A stretch of DNA of 7,049 nt, from the NCBI GenBank assembly GCA_001796155.1, contig MGLU01000034.1:1-7049 (forward strand). Reading direction: 5' to 3'. Shown here piece after piece: positions 1 through 6,709 of the stretch; the stretch's first letter is position 1, and each line of letters opens with the position of its first letter. Position numbers and translations under genes: made by a program. This stretch comes from Chlamydiae bacterium RIFCSPHIGHO2_12_FULL_27_8 (GTDB lineage: Bacteria > Chlamydiota > Chlamydiia > Chlamydiales > SM23-39). Under the pieces are notes generated by a model. It saw nothing but the letters and a program-made list of their open reading frames with translations. It was not told where the DNA came from and searched no databases.

Positions 1-526
1 ATTCATCCATTTCAAAAAAATTTATCCTGTTTTTAAAAGTTATGCCATATGGGGATTTTTTTGTCTTTTCAATATCAAATCTATTTTTAAAGTTCTCAAA
101 TAGTTCCTCTTGTGTAGTCTTTAAAAGGTTCGCCCTGATCGTTATAGGAGCTTGAGAGTTAGAATATTTGCAAAAGTCTATTGAATTTTCTTTTAAAGTG
201 TTGTGGATAAGATCAAAAAAATCTTTTGGAAAGCTTACCTTTATATAATCAGAAATATTTTTATCATTATAAATTTTATCTAAATCCAATGTATCTAGAA
301 TTTCAAGCCTTTTTTCAATAGTAGCAGGCTTTTTTATAAAATTATCTAAAAGTGCTTTATACCTAATTATTTTATATAGGGTTTCAACAATTTCCTTTCT
401 GTCTTTTGACCCAATACTTTTGTTTTTTTTGAAATAATCCCTTAAAAAAACATCCAATGGCAATGTAGTTTTATTAAAATTATTAAAAATTTCTATAATA
501 TGATATCTTCTAAATGGTATTTTCAT
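1..526 (-). CDS. RsmB/NOP2/Sun-family rRNA (cytosine-C5) methyltransferase, N-terminal part
   Basis: This reading frame starts at an ATG (524-526, minus strand) and stays open for 175 codons to the window edge, so it is partial. The start MKIPFRRYHI, then PLD, then a YFKKNKSIGSKDR stretch at about residues 31-43, and ETLYKIIRYKALLD are typical of the helical N-terminal region of Sun/Fmu-type 16S rRNA m5C methyltransferases. APITIRANLLKTTQEEL at about residues 126-142 matches the entry to the RNA-binding part that precedes the methyltransferase fold. The S-adenosylmethionine site and the catalytic cysteines would lie beyond base 1 and cannot be checked. The gene is divergent from the + strand envelope operon. 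There is no clear Shine-Dalgarno. I am confident of the family, less so of the exact rRNA target, so no symbol is given. Confidence 0.82.
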   Translation of the reverse strand, partial: MKIPFRRYHIIEIFNNFNKTTLPLDVFLRDYFKKNKSIGSKDRKEIVETLYKIIRYKALLDNFIKKPATIEKRLEILDTLDLDKIYNDKNISDYIKVSFPKDFFDLIHNTLKENSIDFCKYSNSQAPITIRANLLKTTQEELFENFKNRFDIEKTKKSPYGITFKNRINFFEMDE

Positions 527-529
527 TAT

Positions 530-559
530 TTGAAAATTATTATATCTTAAAATTATGAT
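530..559 (+). promoter_or_regulatory. Candidate promoter for the doxX-lnt-lpxC-fabZ-lpxA-fmt run
   Basis: TTGAAA (530-535) and TATGAT (554-559) are separated by 18 bp and resemble -35/-10 boxes of the major chlamydial sigma factor. Initiation would fall near 566, leaving a leader of about 36 bases before the ATG at 602. This is the only sizeable gap upstream of the six co-directional genes. It overlaps the putative promoter of the divergent gene, so the two may compete. Confidence 0.4.
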
Positions 560-567
560 AATATACA
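539..567 (-). promoter_or_regulatory. Possible promoter for the rRNA methyltransferase gene
   Basis: On the minus strand a perfect TATAAT lies at 544-539, with a poor -35 match (TGTATA, 567-562) 17 bp upstream. The predicted transcript would start only a few bases before the ATG at 526, so it would be nearly leaderless. Hexamers like this arise easily in such AT-rich DNA, so the call is weak. Confidence 0.25.
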
Positions 568-601
568 TGAAAAATAAAGAATTGATAACATAGGTTTCAA
601 A

Positions 602-1084
602 ATGGATAGTCTTAAATCATTTAGCTCATTTGTAGGTAGAATTTTACTTTCTATAATTTTTATCCTTTCTGCACTCCATAAAATTTTTGATTGGCAAAAT
701 ACAGAGACCGGAATGATAAACCTGTTTTCTGATTGGCAAAGTTATGTAAGCTTTTTCCCTGCTCTTTCTAAAATTATTGCTTCATATATCGCTTATGTAA
801 ATGAAATATTAATTGCAATTACCATTTTTGAACTGTTAGGCGGTTTTTTGCTTTTTTTTAAAATAAAAGAAAAATTTGGTGCAGTCTTATTAATAATTTA
901 TTTTATTCCGGCTACAATATTTTTACACCCATTTTGGTTTTTGTCCGGAGCTTTAAAAGCTCAGGAACTTATAATTTTTTTAAAAAATTTAGCCATTTTA
1001 GGCGGATTGTTAATATTTGTGTCCGGTGAATCTCAAAAAACTTATAATAATCATGGACCAACTGAAGAAAATATCGAAGTATAA
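602..1084 (+). CDS. DoxX-family integral membrane protein
   Basis: This 160-residue protein has four hydrophobic segments at about 10-28, 66-86, 92-111 and 124-141, the usual DoxX size and layout. Family-typical positions are Arg13 in the first helix, the S-A-L-H-K stretch ending at Lys27, the ELLGG at 77-81, PATIFLHPFWF at about 103-113, and Q-E-L-I-I-F-L-K-N-L-A-I-L-G-G at 121-135. DoxX proteins are small inner-membrane proteins linked in some bacteria to redox or thiosulfate metabolism. The role here is unknown. The start ATG has no good Shine-Dalgarno, but it is the first in-frame ATG after the promoter region and places helix 1 correctly. The C-terminal tail (from about 143) is polar, and its last 11 codons overlap the start of lnt in another frame. 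I do not recall doxX beside lnt in C. trachomatis. Confidence 0.83.
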   Translation: MDSLKSFSSFVGRILLSIIFILSALHKIFDWQNTETGMINLFSDWQSYVSFFPALSKIIASYIAYVNEILIAITIFELLGGFLLFFKIKEKFGAVLLIIYFIPATIFLHPFWFLSGALKAQELIIFLKNLAILGGLLIFVSGESQKTYNNHGPTEENIEV

Positions 1085-2750
1085 CTTTATATATCTCTTT
1101 CTAAGTCTGATTTTAGCCGGATTCTCAACTCCGGCTTATGTCGGATTTTTTGGGTATTTTAATTTGCTCGCGTTCGCTCTTTTTTGGATTTGTATTAAAA
1201 ATCTTAATAATAAAAAAATAGTTGTTTCATCCTTTGTCTATTTTTTTATTGTGAGTGCCATTCAGCTCTCATGGCTTTCTTCAACAAGATATCAGGGGAC
1301 ATTAATAATTTTAGTTTATCTATTTGTTCTAGCTTGGTTTGCAATTTGTTTTAGCCTGATTACTTTTATGCTTTTTAAAGATAAAAATTTAAACATTTCA
1401 AAAATGAACATTTTAAAAATGAACATTTCAAAAATGAACATTTTAAAAATGCTTTTTATCTCTTCAATATGGGTGCTATTGGAATATTCTAAACTCTATT
1501 TTTTATGCGGCTTTCCATTTTTCCCCATAGCTTCTTCATTCTCAAATAATATATATGCACTGCAGCTCGCTTCAGTTTTTGGTGTTTACGGACTAAGCTT
1601 TTATATTATTTTTGCAAATTTAGTTTTTTTTAATTTTTATATTAAAAAATCTATTAAAACCTTTTCTTTTTGGATTTTTCTGTTTGTTTTTCCAACTCTT
1701 TTCGGTTTTATTCATTTAAAAATTTATGAAAAAAAAGTATTTGCCAGCGAAAAAATTAATTGCATATTGGTCCAAACAGCAATTCTTCCTGAAGAAAAAA
1801 ATTTGTTAAATGGCTATTTCGATAGTTTTGTTTCTCCTTTGTTGCAATGGAGCAATATTATTGATCTTATAAGTGAATATAAAAATAAAAATATCGATTT
1901 TATAGTACTGCCTGAAGCTTCAACAGCATTTTCCGCTTTTTCAAATTATTATCCATTCGATCTTGTAAAAAAATTATTTATGAATAAATTTGATAAATAT
2001 CAGCTTTCAAATTTACCAAAATTTAAAAAGCCTTTCGCTGAAGAAATAGATGGAAAATTCTACGTCTCAAATAGCTACTTTTCTAAAGCTCTAGCAAATA
2101 TTTACAATGCAAATTTTATTGCAGGATTTGATGATTATGAAGAAGATTCAACTTATAATGCAGCCTTTTTTTTCAACCCTAATAATTATAATTTTTTGAG
2201 ATATGAAAAACAAAAACTTGTTCCAATAGGGGAATATATCCCTATAAATCTTTTGAGAAATTTTATAAAAAATCAATATAACATTTCATCTTCATTTAAT
2301 AGAGGTACAATTTCAAAAGTTTTTCATGATAAATTCAATTTTTCACTATCTATATGCTATGACGAAATGTATTCCGATGTCATGAGAAATGCAAAAATAA
2401 AAGGTTCAAATTTTTTTATAAATCTAACAAATAATGCATGGTTTTATAATTCTAAACTTTATTACCAGCATTTTATTCTATCTAGAATCAAAGCTATCGA
2501 AAACGGTAATCCATTAGTTAGAGCTTGTAATACAGGTGTTACCGCAGGTATTGACGCTTTTGGAAGAATTGTAAACTATATACTTGTTGAAAATGAAAAA
2601 AAAGCTATTTATACTGAAATACCTTCTTTCAATTATAAAACCATTTATTCATATTTTGGAGATAAATTGATTGTCTGCATTTCTTTTTCTTTTATTTTCA
2701 TTTACTTTTTATATAATTATTACTTGCAAAAAAAAATTAAGCTAAGTTAA
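1053..2750 (+). CDS. lnt: Apolipoprotein N-acyltransferase
   Basis: Lnt transfers an acyl chain from phospholipid to the N-terminal cysteine of lipoproteins at the outer face of the inner membrane. I chose the ATG at 1053 (565 residues) over a TTG at 1017, because the TTG would add 12 residues inside doxX. Hydrophobic helices run through about residues 11-221, including the family motif W-V-L-L-E-Y...GFPFFPIA at about 140-160. A nitrilase-like domain covers about 235-525, and a C-terminal helix lies at about 540-560. The catalytic triad is visible: Glu288 (LPEAS), Lys386 (YEKQKLVP) and Cys435 (SICYDE). Glu394 in PIGEY is the second conserved Glu. N-N-A-W-F and the R-A-C-N-T-G-V-T-A motif follow. 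Compared with E. coli (E267, K335, C387) the Glu-Lys interval is about 30 residues longer. Residues 114-133 are a tandem repeat. The start overlaps doxX by 32 bp. Confidence 0.93.
   Translation: MDQLKKISKYNFIYLFLSLILAGFSTPAYVGFFGYFNLLAFALFWICIKNLNNKKIVVSSFVYFFIVSAIQLSWLSSTRYQGTLIILVYLFVLAWFAICFSLITFMLFKDKNLNISKMNILKMNISKMNILKMLFISSIWVLLEYSKLYFLCGFPFFPIASSFSNNIYALQLASVFGVYGLSFYIIFANLVFFNFYIKKSIKTFSFWIFLFVFPTLFGFIHLKIYEKKVFASEKINCILVQTAILPEEKNLLNGYFDSFVSPLLQWSNIIDLISEYKNKNIDFIVLPEASTAFSAFSNYYPFDLVKKLFMNKFDKYQLSNLPKFKKPFAEEIDGKFYVSNSYFSKALANIYNANFIAGFDDYEEDSTYNAAFFFNPNNYNFLRYEKQKLVPIGEYIPINLLRNFIKNQYNISSSFNRGTISKVFHDKFNFSLSICYDEMYSDVMRNAKIKGSNFFINLTNNAWFYNSKLYYQHFILSRIKAIENGNPLVRACNTGVTAGIDAFGRIVNYILVENEKKAIYTEIPSFNYKTIYSYFGDKLIVCISFSFIFIYFLYNYYLQKKIKLS
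1392..1451 (+). repeat. In-frame 15-bp tandem repeat (4 units) inside lnt
   Basis: Four 15-bp units occupy 1392-1406, 1407-1421, 1422-1436 and 1437-1451. They alternate between aacatttcaaaaatg and aacattttaaaaatg, so the array is also two exact copies of a 30-bp unit. Each unit is in frame and encodes Asn-Ile-(Ser or Leu)-Lys-Met. The array falls in the loop between the fourth and fifth hydrophobic segments, predicted to be cytoplasmic. Copy-number change by slippage would keep the frame. Confidence 0.95.
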
Positions 2751-2776
2751 TTTTTTAAGAAATTATTTGAGATTGT

Positions 2777-3631
2777 ATGATAATAAAAAAAAAAAATCAG
2801 AAAACTATTAATGAAAAAATTTCATTTAACGGAATTGGACTTTTTACAGGAGAAAAAGTATCTTTAAATATTTATCCCGCAGATGAAGATACCGGAATTG
2901 TCTTTCTAAGAAAAGATTTGAAAAATGTCCCTTTAATAAAGATTGATCTTTCTTTAATAACTGAATCTGATAGAAGAACTATGATCGGTTTAGATAAAAA
3001 CTCTATTCAGACTGTAGAACATTTATTGAGTGCTTTATATTCTTTAGAAATTGATAATGCTTTAATCGAAATTTATGGAAGTGAAATTCCAATATATGAC
3101 GGCAGCTCTAAATATTTTGTAGAAAAATTTTTAGAGATAGGGTTAAAAGATCAAAATAAAATAAAAAAATTTTTTTCAATAAACAATCCTGTGTACTTCA
3201 GCGAGGATTTTACTCATATTATTGCTCTTCCTTCAAATGAATTTAGAATAAGTTTTACCTTTCACTCCAAAAATACATTTATAGGATCGCAGTATTATTC
3301 ATATTTGGTTGATCCGGAATCATATTTAGAACAAATAGCTCCTTGTAGAACTTTTTCAGTATATGAAGAAATAAAATACATTTTAGATAATAATTTTATT
3401 AAAGGAGGTAGTTTGGATAATGCAGTAGTAATTAAAGACAATGCAGTTTTAAATAAAGAGGGTGTAAGATTTAAGGATGAAATGGTAAGACATAAAATTT
3501 TAGATATGATAGGAGATCTTTCATTGATTGGAAAAAGATTCAATGCACATATAATCTCTATTAAATCAGGTCACTTGACAAATGTTAAATTTGCAAAACT
3601 ATTAAATTCCCATTTGGTGGAGCTCTCATGA
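2777..3631 (+). CDS. lpxC: UDP-3-O-acyl-N-acetylglucosamine deacetylase
   Basis: LpxC is the zinc-dependent deacetylase that catalyses the first committed step of lipid A synthesis, in the cytosol. The 284-residue product has the expected two-domain length. SFNGIGLFTGEKV at about 16-28 is the family N-terminal motif. TVEHLLSAL gives Glu81 (general base) and zinc ligand His82. PIYDGS is at 105-110. A-P-C-R-T-F is at about 188-193, and KGGSLDNAVV at about 209-218. VRHKILDMIGDL supplies zinc ligands His239 and Asp243 and conserved Asp247. SGHLTN contains His266, the acid catalyst position. All active-site residues are intact. The start at 2777, 26 bp after lnt, is forced, because no other in-frame ATG precedes the conserved N-terminal motif. 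A 12-A homopolymer covers codons 3-7. The 3' end overlaps fabZ by ATGA. Confidence 0.95.
   Translation: MIIKKKNQKTINEKISFNGIGLFTGEKVSLNIYPADEDTGIVFLRKDLKNVPLIKIDLSLITESDRRTMIGLDKNSIQTVEHLLSALYSLEIDNALIEIYGSEIPIYDGSSKYFVEKFLEIGLKDQNKIKKFFSINNPVYFSEDFTHIIALPSNEFRISFTFHSKNTFIGSQYYSYLVDPESYLEQIAPCRTFSVYEEIKYILDNNFIKGGSLDNAVVIKDNAVLNKEGVRFKDEMVRHKILDMIGDLSLIGKRFNAHIISIKSGHLTNVKFAKLLNSHLVELS
3616..3622 (+). promoter_or_regulatory. Ribosome binding site of fabZ inside the lpxC 3' end
   Basis: GGTGGAG lies five bases before the fabZ ATG at 3628, within the last codons of lpxC. It is the clearest Shine-Dalgarno-like sequence in the window, since most other genes here have only GGA or GAG or nothing. 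It supports the 3628 start and translation coupled to lpxC. Confidence 0.6.
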
Positions 3632-4080
3632 ATGAAAAAACTGTTTTAGATAATAGTGAAATACAAAAAATACTTCCACATAGATATCCCTTTCTTTTAG
3701 TAGATAAGATTATTTATTTGAATGTTGAGGAAAATGAAATTATTGGAATAAAAACTGTTTCTGTAAACGAACCTTTTTTTCAAGGTCACTTTCCATCATA
3801 CCATATTATGCCGGGAGTTTTAATTTTAGAAGCTATGGCCCAAACGGGAGGGATTTTAGTCCATCAAAAGGGCTTTCATGACAAAATAGCTTTTTTACTT
3901 AATATTTCTGATGCAAAATTTAGAAATCCGGTTTTACCCGGAGATGTTTTGAAAATTCATGCACAATGCATTCATTTAACTAGTAAAGGCGGAAAGATTT
4001 TTTCCAAAGCTATTGTAAATGAAAATATTGCTGCCGAAGCAACAATTTGTTATGTTTTAATCGATAAAAATAAACTTTAA
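3628..4080 (+). CDS. fabZ: (3R)-hydroxyacyl-ACP dehydratase FabZ
   Basis: FabZ dehydrates 3-hydroxyacyl-ACP to trans-2-enoyl-ACP in type II fatty-acid synthesis. It competes with LpxA for the hydroxyacyl-ACP pool. The 150-residue protein is a full-length single hotdog domain. ILPHRYPFLLVDKI at about 15-28 is the family signature. FFQGHFPSYHIMPGVLILEAMAQ at about 50-72 contains catalytic His54 and Glu68, the same numbering as in E. coli. A-K-F-R-N-P-V-L-P-G-D follows in the C-terminal half. The gene overlaps lpxC by four bases (ATGA) and sits 16 bp before lpxA, so the three are probably cotranscribed and lpxC-fabZ translationally coupled. No residue looks lost. The lpxC-fabZ-lpxA order differs from the lpxD-fabZ-lpxA-lpxB order of enterobacteria and is the chlamydial one. 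Confidence 0.95.
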   Translation: MNEKTVLDNSEIQKILPHRYPFLLVDKIIYLNVEENEIIGIKTVSVNEPFFQGHFPSYHIMPGVLILEAMAQTGGILVHQKGFHDKIAFLLNISDAKFRNPVLPGDVLKIHAQCIHLTSKGGKIFSKAIVNENIAAEATICYVLIDKNKL

Positions 4081-4096
4081 ATATTGGATTCAAAAA

Positions 4097-4930
4097 ATGA
4101 CGAATATAGATAAAAATGCAATTATTGAAGAAGGTGCAGCTATTGGAAAAAATGTTACAATAGAACCTTTCGCTGTTATTAAAAAAAATGTAATTTTAGA
4201 AAAAAATGTTACCATAAAATCTCATGCTTATATAGATGGTTTTACAACTATAAAAGAAAATGCTGTGATTTGGCCGGGAGCAGCTATCGGAACTCAAACC
4301 CAAGATCTAAAATTTAAAGGAGAAAAAACCTTCGTTGAAATAGGGAAAAATACAAACATTAGAGAATATGCTACTATAAATTCATCCTGTATCGAAAATT
4401 CAATAGTCAAAATTGGCGATAACTGTTTAATTATGGCTTATTGTCATGTAGCTCATAATTGTGAAGTTGGAAATAATGTCATTATGGCTAACAGTGCAAT
4501 GCTCGCAGGTCATGTTATCGTTGAAGATTTTGTAACAATAGGAGGCATGACTCCGGTGCATCAGTTTTGCAGAATAGGAAAATATTCTATGGTGGGGGGC
4601 TTTTCAAGAGTTTCTCATGATATACCTCCATACACTATTGGAGGAGGATACCCATATAAAATGGGAGGTTTGAATTTAGTAGGTCTAAAAAGAAAGAATT
4701 TTTCTTTGGAAGTTAGAACGGAACTTTCAAAAGCTTTTAGAATTATTTACAGATCAGGTTTAAAACTCGAAAAATCAATTAAAAAAATTGAAACGGAATT
4801 AAAACCATTAAATGAAATAATCGAGTTGATCAATTTTTGTAAAACTTCTAAAAGAGGACTTATTGCATTAGAAGGAGTTACAAAAAGTATTGATGAAGTA
4901 GAAAAAGTTTTAGAAGAAGTCGTTAAATGA
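4097..4930 (+). CDS. lpxA: Acyl-ACP--UDP-N-acetylglucosamine O-acyltransferase
   Basis: LpxA performs the first, reversible step of lipid A synthesis, O-acylation of UDP-GlcNAc. The 277-residue protein starts with hexapeptide repeats of left-handed beta-helix type (for example AIIEEGAAIGKNVTI) through about residue 190 and ends in a helical domain (about 200-277). Catalytic His120 lies in CHVAHNC (E. coli H125). Other counterparts are Asp70 and Lys72 (D74, K76), His155-Gln156 (H160-Q161), Asn193 (N198) and Arg199 (R204). Gly168 lines up with E. coli Gly173, the acyl-chain ruler, which suggests a long (about C14) acyl chain. E. coli His191 and Glu200 are replaced by Pro186 and Val195, in a GGGYPYKMGGLNLVGLKRK stretch. 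A GGA lies eight bases before the ATG. The stop overlaps fmt by ATGA. Confidence 0.94.
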   Translation: MTNIDKNAIIEEGAAIGKNVTIEPFAVIKKNVILEKNVTIKSHAYIDGFTTIKENAVIWPGAAIGTQTQDLKFKGEKTFVEIGKNTNIREYATINSSCIENSIVKIGDNCLIMAYCHVAHNCEVGNNVIMANSAMLAGHVIVEDFVTIGGMTPVHQFCRIGKYSMVGGFSRVSHDIPPYTIGGGYPYKMGGLNLVGLKRKNFSLEVRTELSKAFRIIYRSGLKLEKSIKKIETELKPLNEIIELINFCKTSKRGLIALEGVTKSIDEVEKVLEEVVK

Positions 4931-5853
4931 AAATAATATTTTTCGGTACCCCATATTTTGCTAAAGAAATTTTAAAATTTTTAATAGAAAAAAAAATTAA
5001 TATTATTGCTGTCGTTACCCAAAATGATAAAATTTTAGGAAAAAGAAAATATGTTTCAGAAGTAAAAAAATATATTGTAGATAACAATATTCATATTCCG
5101 ATTTTCCAACCTGAAAAAGCAAAAGATGAAAGTTTTATAGAAAATTTAAAAAAAATGGATGCAGATCTTTTTGTAGTCGTCGCATATGGCCAAATTTTAA
5201 CTCAAAAACTTTTGGACCTTCCTAAAAAAGGATGCATAAATACACATGCCTCAATTTTACCAAAATATAGAGGTGCAAATCCAATAAGATATGCAATATT
5301 AAATGGTGAAAAAACTACCGGCGTTACCATTATGAAAATGGTAAAAAAAATGGATGCCGGAGATATAATTTTAAAAGATGTTATAGAAATACATAAAGAT
5401 GATAATTTTCAAACTTTGGAAAGTAAACTGTTGAAAATTACAAAGCCTGTTCTTTTAAAAACATTAGACCTTTTTAAACAAAATAATGTCAGTTATTTTT
5501 CTCAAGATGAATCTTTAGTCACATTTGCCCCAAAACTGACTATCGACGATAGATTAATTAACCTATACAAAAATCCGGCTGAAATTATAAATCAAATTAG
5601 AGCTCTCTCTCCTTACCCCGGAGCTTTTATAGAAATAATTGTAGATAATGAGATAAAACAATTAAAAATTTTACATGCTGTAGATGATAATAAAAATTTA
5701 AACTTTAAAGAAATTTTTATTGATAAAGAAAATTTTATTATCGGTCTTCAGCATAAGTCCCTGAAATTATTGGAAATTCAGCTTGAAGGCAAAAGTAAAA
5801 TGAATGTTAAAGATTTTTTAACAGGCTTAAAAAAATCAATAAAAATTAAATAA
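4927..5853 (+). CDS. fmt: Methionyl-tRNA formyltransferase
   Basis: Fmt transfers a formyl group from 10-formyl-tetrahydrofolate to Met-tRNA(fMet) for translation initiation. The 308 residues match the family length. The N-terminal Rossmann-like domain begins MKIIFFGTPYFA. The catalytic residues are Asn105 and His107 in C-I-N-T-H-A-S-I-L-P-K-Y-R-G-A and Asp143 in K-M-D-A-G-D-I, one less than E. coli numbering (N106, H108, D144). The region at about 32-45 (LGKRKYVS) corresponds to the basic acceptor-stem loop. The C-terminal tRNA-binding barrel follows from about 205, with IRALSPYPGAF at about 224-234 and the family end motif LEGKSKMNVKDFL at about 286-298. It overlaps lpxA by four bases and is the last gene of the tight run. 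A housekeeping gene next to lpxA is a chlamydial arrangement. Confidence 0.95.
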   Translation: MKIIFFGTPYFAKEILKFLIEKKINIIAVVTQNDKILGKRKYVSEVKKYIVDNNIHIPIFQPEKAKDESFIENLKKMDADLFVVVAYGQILTQKLLDLPKKGCINTHASILPKYRGANPIRYAILNGEKTTGVTIMKMVKKMDAGDIILKDVIEIHKDDNFQTLESKLLKITKPVLLKTLDLFKQNNVSYFSQDESLVTFAPKLTIDDRLINLYKNPAEIINQIRALSPYPGAFIEIIVDNEIKQLKILHAVDDNKNLNFKEIFIDKENFIIGLQHKSLKLLEIQLEGKSKMNVKDFLTGLKKSIKIK

Positions 5854-5863
5854 TTTGATGTAA

Positions 5864-5892
5864 TTTACAATTAATTGAGATTAATTTATCAT
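5864..5892 (+). promoter_or_regulatory. Promoter of the Inc-like gene
   Basis: TTTACA (5864-5869) and TATCAT (5887-5892) are separated by exactly 17 bp, and each differs from the sigma70 consensus at one position. Transcription would start near 5899, about 23 bases before the ATG at 5922. This suggests the downstream gene can be expressed independently of the fmt operon. The spacer itself is a perfect 7-bp inverted repeat. Confidence 0.5.
5869..5886. repeat. Inverted repeat in the promoter spacer
   Basis: AATTAAT (5869-5875) and its reverse complement ATTAATT (5880-5886) flank a TGAG loop. The repeat fills the space between the putative -35 and -10 boxes, where a repressor operator could sit. 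Its arms are pure A/T, so chance occurrence in this DNA is quite possible. It is not followed by a T-run, so it is not a good terminator for fmt. Confidence 0.35.
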
Positions 5893-5921
5893 ATTGTTAA
5901 ATTAATAATAATTACAATTAT

Positions 5922-6704
5922 ATGACTGCAATAACACCATATCAAAGCAATCAAGAGCTAACTCTACATCCGGTCAAAAATGATCAATTTGATATATTTA
6001 TAAATATGATTACCGAATCGAAAGGGTGCGGGGTGTTTTTTACTTTATTTAGTAAAAGTATCGATTTTTTCATACTAGAATCCAAATCTCTTAGTGATAG
6101 AACGATCGCTTTCTTGGATAACACTTCTCAAAGTTTTAAAGCTGCTTCAAAAATCCTTATTTTTTTTAAAATTAAAACAGTAGCAGCAAAACTTTTTTCT
6201 TTAGAAAAGGATAAAATTGAATTATTTGAATTGTCCGAAAAAGAAGCTGTAATTAAAAATGTTTTAGACATAGCAAAAAATACATTTACCCTTGTGTCGG
6301 ATTTGATGGTTTTAACACATTTTGGAATGGTATGCAAATTATATCAAATTGGAGAAAATTACAAAAAATTACTAGATGCTTCTGCGTTAAGTTTTGCAGC
6401 TTTTTCTTCATTGATAGAGATTTATCAAAATGTTTCTAAATGTTTAAAGTTTTTTGAGCAAGAACCTGCGAACCAAACTTCATTTGAAGTGAAAACATTT
6501 TTTGAAGAACAGAAAATATATGAATTTCTGGAAGCGGCAAGAAATTTTATATCATTTACCGTCTCATTGATTGCAATTAACAACAGCTATCTAGCATTTT
6601 TTGTAGTGCCTCAAGGGTTTGTGTTAGGGTTGTCTTTGATACTTATATATCTCACGTTTTATAATGTATACTATCAAAATAGCATGTCTTATAGTCTATC
6701 TTGA
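5922..6704 (+). CDS. Putative inclusion membrane protein, positional equivalent of Chlamydia CT529 (Cap1)
   Basis: I do not recognise a family from strong motifs. The 260-residue protein has a polar N-terminus (MTAITPYQSNQELTLHPVKN) with no signal peptide, compatible with but not proof of type III secretion. A helical region at about 45-115 is followed by moderately hydrophobic segments at about 118-141 and 152-168. A charged linker at about 178-200 is rich in Glu, Phe and Lys. The C-terminal pair of hydrophobic stretches (about 207-220 and 223-250) is separated by only a few residues, the bilobed hairpin typical of Inc proteins. It lies between fmt and rplC, exactly where C. trachomatis has CT529/Cap1. 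The segment order also resembles Cap1 as I remember it. It has its own promoter. Function is unknown; in Chlamydia Cap1 is a CD8 T-cell antigen in the inclusion membrane. There is no Shine-Dalgarno. Confidence 0.6.
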   Translation: MTAITPYQSNQELTLHPVKNDQFDIFINMITESKGCGVFFTLFSKSIDFFILESKSLSDRTIAFLDNTSQSFKAASKILIFFKIKTVAAKLFSLEKDKIELFELSEKEAVIKNVLDIAKNTFTLVSDLMVLTHFGMVCKLYQIGENYKKLLDASALSFAAFSSLIEIYQNVSKCLKFFEQEPANQTSFEVKTFFEEQKIYEFLEAARNFISFTVSLIAINNSYLAFFVVPQGFVLGLSLILIYLTFYNVYYQNSMSYSLS

Positions 6705-6709
6705 AACAG

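Noticed and set aside
567..593. Eight-codon frame upstream of doxX as a leader peptide
   Set aside because: Too short to judge, no Shine-Dalgarno and no codon bias or attenuator-like structure after it.
1017..1052. TTG start giving Lnt 12 extra residues
   Set aside because: The ATG at 1053 places the first helix correctly, uses a standard start codon and reduces the overlap with doxX.
1392..1451. Short repeats as a CRISPR array
   Set aside because: Units are 15 bp, directly abutting without spacers and in frame inside lnt.
3295..3543. 82-codon minus-strand frame inside lpxC
   Set aside because: It lies wholly opposite a convincing lpxC with intact zinc ligands and shows no recognisable motif; it is an antisense shadow.
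5869..5886. Inverted repeat as an intrinsic terminator of fmt
   Set aside because: The stem has no G/C pairs, no T-run follows, and it overlaps a good promoter.
6128..6337. 69-codon minus-strand frame inside the Inc-like gene
   Set aside because: It is opposite a longer frame with a promoter and conserved position, and its product shows no motif.
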